Shown here: positions 1 through 5,434 of the stretch, piece after piece
Numbering within the stretch: position 1 is the first letter of the stretch
How the letters are laid out: each line of letters opens with the position of its first letter
NCBI GenBank assembly: GCA_041908765.1
Contig: JAYREU010000020.1
Location: forward strand, 1 to 5,933
Origin: CAYUST01 sp041908765
Lineage (GTDB): Bacteria; Patescibacteriota; Gracilibacteria; Absconditabacterales; Absconditicoccaceae
Direction: 5' to 3'
Length of the DNA: 5,933 nucleotides
Notes under the pieces: model-generated
Databases searched by the model: none
Seen by the model: only the letters and a program-made list of their open reading frames with translations
Told to the model about the DNA's origin: nothing
Program-made: the position numbers and the translations under genes

Positions 1-233
1 AAGCAAATGAATCGTTCAGGATTTTTTCCTTTTGGCTTGAAATAGCATACTTTGATGTTGTGTTGCGCTAGATCAATCATCGCTTGCGCTATGACAGAAC
101 GTGGGTACTGCAACTGTGAGGGAAGCAGCACAATCGGATTTCGGATGGTGTGTTCTAGTCCGCTAGTAGCGCCGTTTTTACGTGAGCATAAGTTTTGGAC
201 GTATGCTATGAGGTCTGTGATTGCATTTTCCAT
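1..233 (-). CDS. Hypothetical protein, 3' end beyond window; probable member of the flanking small-protein family
   Basis: This gene reads leftwards from an ATG at 233 and is still open at the window edge, giving 77 codons without a stop. I do not recognise the protein. Its layout matches the other minus-strand proteins in this window. An N-terminal helix (residues about 5-16) is followed by a strand-like segment with NPIVLLP (32-38), a second helix with a VIAQAMIDLAQ-type pattern (48-57), then NIKVCYF (59-65), which sits where relatives carry GW.V. It lacks the N-terminal Ile/Leu-Ser/Thr-Pro motif of its relatives. Only 7 bases separate its start from the stop of the gene upstream, so the two are probably co-transcribed. 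No UGA codon occurs, and its three glycines use GGN codons. There is no Shine-Dalgarno sequence. That it is coding is fairly secure; the family link rests on alignment by eye. Confidence 0.6.
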   Translation of the reverse strand, partial: MENAITDLIAYVQNLCSRKNGATSGLEHTIRNPIVLLPSQLQYPRSVIAQAMIDLAQHNIKVCYFKPKGKNPERFIC

Positions 234-240
234 TGTTAGT

Positions 241-561
241 TTATTTTAGTTTTTCTGTGAATACATAGTAGGTAACATGGGTAGATGATTTTTCATTGAT
301 TTTTTCTACCTGCCATCCCATTTTGGTATACCATGCGAGTGCCTCATCGATCTCTTTGTCTGTGAATTCGCGCAAGTCATTTCTGGTTAACCAGGAGATG
401 CTTGTAATATGGCCCTCAGCTCGTCTCACGAAGCGTGACCGATTCTCATCCATCCATTTGTTGATGCGATGAATAATTGCAGTGAGACTAGCGGCGTGAT
501 ACATTTCAGTATGTTCATAGCCTTTCTCACGCAACATGCTTGGAGTCAAAACGTGTATCAT
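241..561 (-). CDS. Hypothetical protein of 106 aa, family with P-x-x-L N-terminus and GW motif
   Basis: The frame is open from an ATG at 606 to a TAA at 241-243. I prefer the internal ATG at 561. Its product starts MIHVLTPSML, which lines up with MEKAISPVDL and MKKIIISPAE of the two relatives further right, and the candidate promoter (-10 at 618-623) would leave almost no leader for the 606 start. From 561 the protein has a helix with AIIHRINKW (28-36), a strand region (50-58), an acidic helix FTDKEIDEALAWYTK (66-80), the MGWQV motif (81-85), and a final strand THVTYYVF (94-101). No signal peptide or membrane segment is seen. It contains no cysteine-based metal site or known catalytic motif. 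An A8 tract lies directly before the start codon and there is no Shine-Dalgarno site. Its neighbour at 233 follows after 7 bases. Function unknown. Confidence 0.7.
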   Translation of the reverse strand: MIHVLTPSMLREKGYEHTEMYHAASLTAIIHRINKWMDENRSRFVRRAEGHITSISWLTRNDLREFTDKEIDEALAWYTKMGWQVEKINEKSSTHVTYYVFTEKLK

Positions 562-617
562 TTTTTTTGATTTAGTTGTTAATGAATCGATGCACAACGC
601 GCGCATCCTAGAAAAAG

Positions 618-645
618 GTTATAAATGTTTATGATATTAAGTCAA
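618..645 (-). promoter_or_regulatory. Candidate promoter for the 561/233 gene pair
   Basis: On the minus strand TTGACT (645-640) is separated by 16 bases from TATAAC (623-618), close to the bacterial housekeeping consensus. Transcription would begin near 611, about 50 bases before the ATG at 561 and only a few bases before the alternative ATG at 606. The promoter upstream of the gene at 3996 has the same TTGACT with the same 16-base spacer. Identified by eye only. Confidence 0.5.
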
Positions 646-666
646 TAGATAGATATGTATATTGAC
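641..666. repeat. Inverted repeat between divergent transcription units (possible operator)
   Basis: GTCAATA (641-647) and TATTGAC (660-666) are perfect 7-base inverted arms separated by 12 bases. The left arm covers most of the minus-strand -35 hexamer. The right arm supplies a TTGAC on the plus strand pointing towards the precursor-peptide gene, although no well-placed -10 follows it. The site lies between the divergent units, so a shared operator or back-to-back promoter is possible. A chance AT-rich palindrome cannot be excluded. Confidence 0.4.
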
Positions 667-796
667 GCACAAATATATAGAATTCTCAAGCTTACTCTTG
701 CAAAGTAGGTTTTCAGTACTACACTTTCAATTGGTCGTAATGTATGACAATGGTGCATTTGGCTGTATTCAGTTTTTATTATCTACTCATTCACCC

Positions 797-979
797 ATGA
801 ACATCAAAGTACTTCCTGAGAATCAAGAATGTGTTCAACAAACAACTGCTTTGGAGTTACCAACTTGAGTCAGTCTATGTGAGGTGCTGTGATTGCAAGA
901 ATTTGTAGAAAATGTCGAAAGTATGTTGCAATCAACAATTGCAAAATCTAGTAAGTGTTGCGCAAGTGGTACGTGTTAG
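797..979 (+). CDS. Candidate lanthipeptide-like precursor peptide (UGA read as Gly)
   Basis: With UGA as glycine this frame gives a 60-residue peptide ending at TAG (977-979). UGAs at 866 and 890 encode Gly24 and Gly32; with the standard code the frame would stop at 866. Residues 1-45 are acidic, with LQEFVENVESML (33-44) resembling the amphipathic leader helix of class II lanthipeptide precursors. The tail STIAKSSKCCASGTC (46-60) holds six Ser/Thr and three Cys, with Cys as last residue, the composition expected of a lanthipeptide core. No GG or GA leader-cleavage motif precedes it, and Cys12 and Cys28 in the leader are unusual. It lies 39 bases upstream of an acetyltransferase gene and a LanM dehydratase gene in the same direction, which is the main support for the role. 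An upstream in-frame ATG at 740 would give 79 residues. No Shine-Dalgarno site is seen for either start. The substrate role is inferred. Confidence 0.6.
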
Positions 980-1018
980 TAAAGAGTAACTTCAACTTTT
1001 ATTATTTACTACTACGAG

Positions 1019-1459
1019 ATGTATAGTATCATTCCTTCCATTGTTGATCACGCATCATTTATCTGAGGACTATTATCACAACATTACAGCGAGATTAATA
1101 CCTATTTTTCAAAAGCATTGTATCAAGTTGATGCCGACAAGCTTACCAAGTATGTTTCGCATAGACTACAAGAAGACAATTCAGTTTTTTGATATTTTTC
1201 ATTACTTGACCATGAGCAAGTAGTTTGATTTGTGAATACTTTGAGCGAACCTGACTATGGTGAAATACTTGTTGTTTTGACTGCTCCAGAGCATACTAAC
1301 CAAGAAGCGATAGATGAGCTCATTAACCATGCAGTCGCCTACTTACGTAGCCAATGAAAGACAGACATTCGTTTTGAAACGTATGAGCAAGAAGCACTAA
1401 TAAATACAACCCTCGAACAACTTTGAGCAAAGAAATATACCTCAAAACGATTTTTGTAG
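1019..1459 (+). CDS. GNAT-family N-acetyltransferase (UGA read as Gly)
   Basis: The product is 146 residues with five UGA-encoded glycines (16, 58, 70, 113, 136) and a TAG stop at 1457-1459. The order of elements fits a GNAT fold: an N-terminal strand and helices (1-35), strands around VFGYFSLL (56-63) and EQVVGFVNTL (66-75), the central strand GEILVVLTAPEH (81-92), a long helix (94-112), strand KTDIRF (114-119), then a helix ending in LEQLGAKKY (132-140), equivalent to the usual late LGF segment. The acetyl-CoA loop, normally Q/R-x-x-G-x-G/A, is degenerate (EHTNQEAID), so acetyl-CoA binding is not assured. The ATG at 1019 is the only ATG after the upstream in-frame TAG/TAA (977-982). GNAT enzymes are known to acetylate some RiPPs, for example in paenibacillin and goadsporin biosynthesis. 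Here it sits between a precursor-like gene and a dehydratase, in the same reading frame as both, so product or leader acetylation is a reasonable inference. Confidence 0.7.
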
Positions 1460-1462
1460 GCA

Positions 1463-2887
1463 ATGGTTTGAAACAACAATCTATCTATTGATCAGTCATT
1501 ACAAAATGAAGTGAAGGAGATGTTTTTTGTGCTTGCTGAAGCATATACTCAGAGGAAATTCCCATGAATGCTTACCTACCCAGGCATGTATGCTACAGTA
1601 GGCATATTTATGAGAGATCTCTTATTGCCATTTTTCGTTGCAAGATGGCATGCTACTTGATGAGGTAAGCCATTTTTGGATTTTATTCGCCTGGATACCA
1701 CTTGGGAGGAAAACACATGTTTGTCACAAATAATGCATGAGTATGTGCAAAATTGTCTGCAGACTACACGCTTCGTCAGTGCAAATTTTGTAGATGCGAC
1801 ATGAAGCGAGATAGGTAATGTTGAGCTTGTGGGTGATATACATCCTCACTTACATACCAAGTCGTTAATTACCACGAGTGAGGACAAAAGTATAGTATAC
1901 AAGAAAGACTATGCAAGCGACTTTCAGTTGAGAGAGTTGTTTCTTGCCTTATATCCAGATTGCGTATATATGTTACCTATGCATGATGTATATGATAAAA
2001 TAATTGTAAGGAAGTATATACCCATACGTGAGGAATCAAACGATAATCAAGAAATTGAAGCATATTATTTTCAACTATGAGCAATGCTAGCACTCTTTGG
2101 TATGTTTAGATGAATTGATCTCAACTATGATAATGTAATTTGCAGTTTGCCTTTCCCTATTTTTTTTGATTATGAATGTCTTTTTTTGCCGGAGCTAGCA
2201 AAGAACAAAGATCTGTATGATATGTTTTACACATGATTTCTTGATGAAGATACAGAAAACAATATTTCCCTATTGCGTTGAGGATACACACCAAGTATGA
2301 GTTACATGGATCCTATTTTGAACTTACAAGATGGAGTGCCTTACCTCAAATGGACTACCACGTCAAACCAAATTGCGCATCATATCCCCCACCTACATTG
2401 ATCCAAAGTACAGAGCAAAAACTATATCAGTCATTTCCTCAGCGGATTCACTTCTCTAGCTCATAGACTCCAGCAAAAAACTGATATTATATATGACTTT
2501 TTAGCTACCCACACCTTATATACGAGAATTCTCCTGCGTCCAACTAGGTTGTATGTGACACTGCAAAGAGAAATAGCAATGAAAGTCGCACTTGGAAATG
2601 ATAGAGCAAATATTCAGCATATGCTCAATGATGTGCTCAGTAATAGCATGATTGTGGCGCGCATGAATAAGGAGAGAAATTATATTTCTTTGGAATCGAG
2701 TAATCTTTTGGAATGACTGATTCCCTCTCGGTATGGAAATATAGAAGATACCTATGTCCTTGCTGCCAATGGCCAACTTGTCGGGACTTTGCCACATTCA
2801 CCAAAAGAGACATGGAAAGCACATATGCAAAACATACATAACCGATATACTGCGCAACAACAAATTATTACCAAATTATTTGCATAG
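1463..2887 (+). CDS. LanM-type lanthipeptide dehydratase (DUF4135), without a LanC cyclase domain
   Basis: The product is 474 residues and contains eleven UGA glycines (residues 3, 35, 66, 67, 114, 206, 217, 258, 273, 313, 418). LanM dehydratase domains use ATP to phosphorylate Ser/Thr of a precursor peptide and then eliminate the phosphate. Key motifs match the enterococcal enzyme CylM in order and spacing, using CylM numbering from memory: VGDIHPH with Asp125 and His127 (Asp252, His254); SIVYKK with Lys147 (Lys274); YYFQLGAML (201-209); GIDLNYDNVI with Asp219 and Asn224 (Asp347, Asn352); FFDYECLF with Asp236 and Glu238 (Asp364, Glu366); and RILLRPT with Arg355 and Thr361 (Arg506, Thr512). 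Asn221 replaces the usual His349. About 113 residues follow Thr361, as far as the end of the CylM dehydratase domain, and then TAG stops the protein, so the zinc cyclase half of LanM is absent. The N-terminus is roughly 125 residues shorter than CylM. The ATG is 3 bases after the acetyltransferase stop and in the same frame. Signs of inactivation are absent. Confidence 0.85.
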
Positions 2888-2905
2888 TTGTAATCGTTAC
2901 TTTTC

Positions 2906-2932
2906 AAAAAAAAACCACCGGGATTCCGGTGG
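2906..2932 (-). terminator. Rho-independent terminator for the leftward gene pair
   Basis: CCACCGG (2915-2921) and CCGGTGG (2926-2932) form a perfect 7-bp GC-rich stem with a 4-base loop. On the minus strand it is followed directly by nine T (2914-2906). It lies just past the stop of the gene ending at 2948. For rightward transcription from the dehydratase gene (stop at 2887) the same hairpin is followed only by CAGAAGTTTT, so it would act weakly at best in that direction. Confidence 0.85.
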
Positions 2933-2947
2933 CAGAAGTTTTAAGTG

Positions 2948-3637
2948 CTACGAATGGGCTTGATAACTGAATTCATAATAAAGCCCGTCTTCGACCTTTT
3001 GATCAAAGCCTGGAGTTATCTTCCAGCCAGTTTGTTTGAACTGGTCGAAAGCGGTGAGCACATCGATAGGAGAATGCGACCGTAAATGGTCTTTCACCAC
3101 ATAGACTCTGACATTTATGTAGATATCTTCTGGCGACCGTAGTGGTTCTCCCTCCATATCAGGCGCTTTCCATGCTGCGATGCGTTCATTGATTGTCTCA
3201 ATGATTTTATTGATGCACACCTGGTTTGGTTCCAGTTTCCAGGCAGTGACAATTGCTTCAAGAGGTGGTATTACTTTGACTACCGTTGTTGTTTTCTGTT
3301 TTCTCCTTGGTTTGGATCCTCGTGCAGTGAAACGAACAAAATAATTAGTGCATACTGGATGCGTATCTACCTCCACTAAACGAAGTTTCCACAGTGTTAT
3401 TTTGTTGGCTTCTTCTATTGCGGCGAAGAGGAGAGGCAAACTAAATGGTTTCTTGTTTGGGTAGTCATAGGTTTTAGTTTTCGCATCAACTTTGACCATC
3501 ACCTTATAACTGAGACAGTTATTGTGCACTTCTGCTTGCGTTCGTGTAAGCTCAGTATTCATGTACAAAAGCATGCTATTCACTGCTTCTTGTGAGCACT
3601 TACCTATCTCTGCAGGCGAAATAATTATTTTTTTCAT
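2948..3637 (-). CDS. Hypothetical protein of 229 aa with a tandemly duplicated domain
   Basis: I do not recognise this protein. It looks like two diverged copies of one domain of about 100 residues joined by a basic linker (RGSKPRRKQK, 106-115). Each copy starts with a similar motif (IIISPAEI at 4-11, KVIPPLEAI at 121-129), then a helix, a strand region (SYKVMVKV at 43-50, IYINVRVYVV at 172-181), a second helix (68-80 and 191-202), and a closing strand (NYFVRF 98-103, LYYEFSY 219-225). The second copy carries FKQTGWKI (200-207), whose FKQTGW is identical to residues 71-76 of the protein encoded just upstream. The first copy has ITLWKL there instead. No signal peptide, membrane segment or catalytic motif is visible. 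All six glycines use GGN. It lies 50 bases downstream of the 3688-3996 gene and ahead of a strong terminator. The start is preceded by an A8 tract, not a Shine-Dalgarno site. Confidence 0.75.
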   Translation of the reverse strand: MKKIIISPAEIGKCSQEAVNSMLLYMNTELTRTQAEVHNNCLSYKVMVKVDAKTKTYDYPNKKPFSLPLLFAAIEEANKITLWKLRLVEVDTHPVCTNYFVRFTARGSKPRRKQKTTTVVKVIPPLEAIVTAWKLEPNQVCINKIIETINERIAAWKAPDMEGEPLRSPEDIYINVRVYVVKDHLRSHSPIDVLTAFDQFKQTGWKITPGFDQKVEDGLYYEFSYQAHS

Positions 3638-3659
3638 AAATTTTTTTTAAATAACCATC

Positions 3660-3678
3660 CCCAGACACACGATCTGAG
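3660..3678 (-). promoter_or_regulatory. Conserved leader hairpin upstream of the 3637 gene
   Basis: On the minus strand CTCAGA, a 7-base loop TCGTGTG, and TCTGGG form a 6-bp stem with one U-G wobble. It lies 22 bases before the ATG at 3637. Almost the same hairpin precedes the neighbouring family member (4027-4045). The 11-base stretch CTCAGATCGTG is identical in both. A protein-binding site or translational control element is possible; there is no direct evidence of function. Confidence 0.5.
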
Positions 3679-3687
3679 GATACTAAA

Positions 3688-3996
3688 CTATTTTTTTCTA
3701 AATACTGAGAATAAGATGGAATATATTGTTGGCTCTACGCCACTATATATTTGATCTAATTTCACATCCCATCCTGTTTGTTTGAAATGGATCAGTGCTG
3801 CCATCATCTCATCACTCGAATAGTCTTTCAAGTCAAGCAGAGGTACACCAAATGAGAGATGTGTAATGCCAAATACTGAAATACTCCCTTGGCAATTGTT
3901 TTTTGAGTATTCGTTGATCTTTCGAATGAGTTCCTTAACTCGTTCTTGATCAACGGGGTGTAATAATAGATCTACTGGTGAAATTGCTTTTTCCAT
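3688..3996 (-). CDS. Hypothetical protein of 102 aa, single-domain member of the flanking family
   Basis: The frame runs from ATG at 3996 to TAG at 3688-3690. The product starts MEKAISPVDLLL, continues with a helix carrying VKELIRKINEY (20-30), a strand region (38-50), VPLLDLKDYSS (51-61), a helix MMAALIHFKQT (64-74), GWDVKL (75-80), and a last strand with a basic end (SILFSVFRKK, 93-102). Compared with its 229-residue neighbour it matches the second half best, sharing FKQTGW exactly. No enzyme motif, signal peptide or membrane helix is seen. All five glycines use GGN codons. It is probably first in a two-gene unit with the 2948-3637 gene, from the promoter at 4055-4082. Function unknown. A small regulatory, immunity or mobile-element protein would all be compatible, none of them supported. 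Confidence 0.7.
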   Translation of the reverse strand: MEKAISPVDLLLHPVDQERVKELIRKINEYSKNNCQGSISVFGITHLSFGVPLLDLKDYSSDEMMAALIHFKQTGWDVKLDQIYSGVEPTIYSILFSVFRKK

Positions 3997-4026
3997 ATTT
4001 TCTAATTTGGTAATTGTAATGACCTT

Positions 4027-4045
4027 CTCAAACGCACGATCTGAG
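4027..4045 (-). promoter_or_regulatory. Conserved leader hairpin upstream of the 3996 gene
   Basis: On the minus strand CTCAGA, a 7-base loop TCGTGCG, and TTTGAG form a 6-bp stem with one G-U wobble, 30 bases before the ATG at 3996 and downstream of the candidate promoter, so inside the transcript leader. Compared with the hairpin at 3660-3678 the left arm is identical. Both differences in the right arm keep the pairing (G-U for G-C, and U-A for U-G). Confidence 0.5.
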
Positions 4046-4054
4046 ACAATGCAA

Positions 4055-4082
4055 CATATACATATTTATATATAAAAGTCAA
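4055..4082 (-). promoter_or_regulatory. Candidate promoter for the 3996/3637 gene pair
   Basis: On the minus strand TTGACT (4082-4077), a 16-base AT-rich spacer, and TATATG (4060-4055). The hexamer and spacing repeat those of the promoter at 618-645. The leader would be about 50 bases and would include the hairpin at 4027-4045. It is divergent from the ribosomal-protein operon promoter, with 11 bases between their -35 boxes. Confidence 0.5.
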
Positions 4083-4093
4083 CAACTTTTCTC

Positions 4094-4121
4094 TTGCATT
4101 TTCTCTTTGGATGTCTATATA
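4094..4121 (+). promoter_or_regulatory. Candidate promoter of the ribosomal-protein operon
   Basis: TTGCAT (4094-4099), a 16-base spacer, and TATATA (4116-4121) point towards rpsL. This gives a leader of about 70 bases that would include the hairpin and T-tract at 4128-4183. The match to consensus is moderate, and it was found by eye. Confidence 0.4.
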
Positions 4122-4127
4122 GCTATT

Positions 4128-4183
4128 TGCGACTTGAAAGAAATCCTCTTAGAGAGGTAGTAAAGTTTCGCACTCTTTTTTTT
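4128..4183 (+). promoter_or_regulatory. Leader stem followed by a T8 tract (possible attenuator before rpsL)
   Basis: TGCGACTT (4128-4135) can pair with AAG-TT-TCGCA (4163-4172) with a 2-base bulge, enclosing a small perfect hairpin CCTCT-TAG-AGAGG (4145-4157). Eight T (4176-4183) follow, 17 bases before the rpsL start. No plus-strand gene lies immediately upstream that would need a terminator here, so if real it would act as an attenuator in the leader. The outer stem is modest and AU-containing, so its strength is uncertain. Confidence 0.35.
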
Positions 4184-4199
4184 AGTACAAAAACTCCTG

Positions 4200-4619
4200 A
4201 TGCCTACTATCAACCAATTGGTCAAAAAAGGTAGAACCACCAATAAGAAGAAATCCAAGGCGCCTGCGTTGCAGTTTATTACCAACACGCTCCAAAACAA
4301 CAGACACAGCGATCTCGCTTGTCCGTTCAAGAGAGGTGTATGTCTCAAAGTGACGGTAACTACTCCCAAGAAACCTAACTCTGCGCAACGTAAGATTGCT
4401 AAAGTAAGATTATCCAACGGCACTGAAGTCATTGCCTATATTCCTGGTGAAAAACATAAATTACAAGAGCATAGCGTCGTGATGATCAGAGGAGGTAGAG
4501 TAAAAGATCTCCCGGGTGTGAAATACCACGTGGTGAGAGGTGTTTACGATACCAATCCTGTAGAAAATAGAAGACAAGGTAGATCATTGTATGGTCAAAA
4601 GAGACCCAAGGCTAAATAA
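4200..4619 (+). CDS. rpsL: 30S ribosomal protein uS12
   Basis: This is the decoding-centre protein of the small subunit. The 139-residue product starts MPTINQLVKKGR like other S12 proteins. It holds the hallmark TPKKPNSAQRK (63-73), AYIPGEKHKLQEHSV (80-94) and IRGGRVKDLPGVKYH (97-111) segments, and ends LYGQKRPKAK. The lysines of PKKPNSA and GRVKDLPG, sites of classical streptomycin-resistance changes, are wild type. An insertion of about 14 residues lies between PAL (22-24) and CPFKRGVC (41-48) relative to the Thermus protein; Bacilli have one of similar size at this point. The start is fixed by homology. No Shine-Dalgarno site is visible. All ten glycines use GGN codons. It heads a run with rpsG, as in the str operon of most bacteria. 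Confidence 0.97.
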   Translation: MPTINQLVKKGRTTNKKKSKAPALQFITNTLQNNRHSDLACPFKRGVCLKVTVTTPKKPNSAQRKIAKVRLSNGTEVIAYIPGEKHKLQEHSVVMIRGGRVKDLPGVKYHVVRGVYDTNPVENRRQGRSLYGQKRPKAK

Positions 4620-4665
4620 CACACACAGGTAAATTATATTTTTAGTATTTCGACTGGTGTAACTC

Positions 4666-5136
4666 ATGGCACAGAAATTCAAGAAACCGCAATTCTTTTC
4701 ATTGCCTTCTACGAGCGAGAGAATAGAAAAATTCATCAATTACTTGATGCTCGAAGGCAAGAAGAACATTGCAAGAGGTATCTTCAACGATACACTCAAC
4801 GAAATCAAAAAGAATGGTCACGTCAATCCTCTCGCAGTTTGGGAGTCAGCAATTGATAATGCTTCACCGCAAGTCATGATCAAATCCAAGAGAATTGGAG
4901 GTGCTGTCTATCAAGTGCCAGTGGAAGTGCCAGCTAAGAAAAGATTTTTCTATGCATGCAAATGGATAGTAGACTATTCTAGAGCAAAGAAAGGTTCTCC
5001 TATGTATTTGAGACTCTCTGAGGAGCTTTTGGCGGCATACTCCAATCAAGGAAATGCGGTCAAGAAGAAAGAAGATACGCACAAAATGGCTGAAGCGAAC
5101 AAAGCGTTCGCATACTTGGCTAAGTATATCAAATAG
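4666..5136 (+). CDS. rpsG: 30S ribosomal protein uS7
   Basis: S7 is a primary 16S rRNA binder that organises the head of the 30S subunit and contacts the E and P sites. The 156-residue length is normal. Clear family signatures are KFINYLMLEGKK (23-34), SPQVMIKSKRIGGAVYQVPV (67-86), and the C-terminal GNAVKKKEDTHKMAEANKAF (128-147). It begins 46 bases after rpsL stops. In E. coli this intergenic region is where S7 represses its own operon; I see no obvious equivalent structure here. The usual next genes, fusA and tuf, are replaced by two small unknown genes and rplS. No UGA codon is used. Confidence 0.97.
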   Translation: MAQKFKKPQFFSLPSTSERIEKFINYLMLEGKKNIARGIFNDTLNEIKKNGHVNPLAVWESAIDNASPQVMIKSKRIGGAVYQVPVEVPAKKRFFYACKWIVDYSRAKKGSPMYLRLSEELLAAYSNQGNAVKKKEDTHKMAEANKAFAYLAKYIK

Positions 5137-5174
5137 TCCCTTAGTTTTCCTTTACCTTACTAGTCGTTCGTCCC

Positions 5175-5408
5175 ATGCCATCTAGAAATCAATCGGGTAA
5201 ACCAGAACATTTGTTCCAAAACCCCAACAGAAAAAGAAAAAAGTCTGGAAAGAAATATGAGAACACCATTCGCTGGTACAACACCTTACTCAAGAGAGAA
5301 AAAGAGGAAGGATTGACTCCATGGATTGCTAAAACCAAGATCATGGCAGAAAAAAGAATCAAGAAGTATGGTATCACACAAGCGATGTTGGTCGCTGCCC
5401 AGAAATAA
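5175..5408 (+). CDS. Small basic protein of 77 aa in ribosomal-protein operon, unrecognised
   Basis: The ATG at 5175 lies 38 bases after rpsG and the frame ends in TAA (5406-5408). The protein is very rich in Lys and Arg, especially residues 18-27 (RKRKKSGKK and flanks), followed by a probable helical half with RWYNTLLKREKEEGLTPWIA (33-52) and AEKRIKKYGITQAMLVAAQ (58-76). Composition, position and absence of UGA codons resemble its ribosomal neighbours. I cannot assign it to a known ribosomal protein family; it does not look like bL35, bS20 or bL32. A lineage-specific ribosomal or ribosome-associated protein is the best guess. Confidence 0.65.
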   Translation: MPSRNQSGKPEHLFQNPNRKRKKSGKKYENTIRWYNTLLKREKEEGLTPWIAKTKIMAEKRIKKYGITQAMLVAAQK

Positions 5409-5434
5409 TTTATTTTATTTATGCATCTTCCTAG

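Noticed and set aside
1041..1223. 60-codon frame on the plus strand as a separate gene
   Set aside because: It lies in another frame inside the acetyltransferase gene and has no recognisable features.
2278..2466. 62-codon plus-strand frame as a gene
   Set aside because: It overlaps the dehydratase coding region in a different frame, and the dehydratase frame carries the family motifs.
900..2887. Degraded gene region or pseudogene with many stop codons
   Set aside because: All interrupting stops in the coding frame are UGA except the gene ends and the single TAG at 1457. Replacing UGA with Gly restores family motifs at exact spacing, which decay would not do.
1019..2887. One LanM gene broken by a TAG nonsense mutation at 1457
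   Set aside because: The part before the TAG reads as a GNAT fold with a natural C-terminal end, and an ATG follows after one codon, so two genes are more likely. Read-through is kept as a finding.
797..2887. UGA read as tryptophan or selenocysteine
   Set aside because: UGA falls at family glycine positions and occurs in tandem followed by GGT, UGG is used for Trp in the same genes, and the density is far too high for selenocysteine.
2516..2963. Frames on both strands across the dehydratase 3' end
   Set aside because: They overlap the conserved R..LRPT region or the terminator, and none looks like a protein family.
4269..4320. Insertion of about 14 residues in S12 as a novelty
   Set aside because: S12 proteins of Bacilli have an insertion of similar size at the same place, so it is not unusual.
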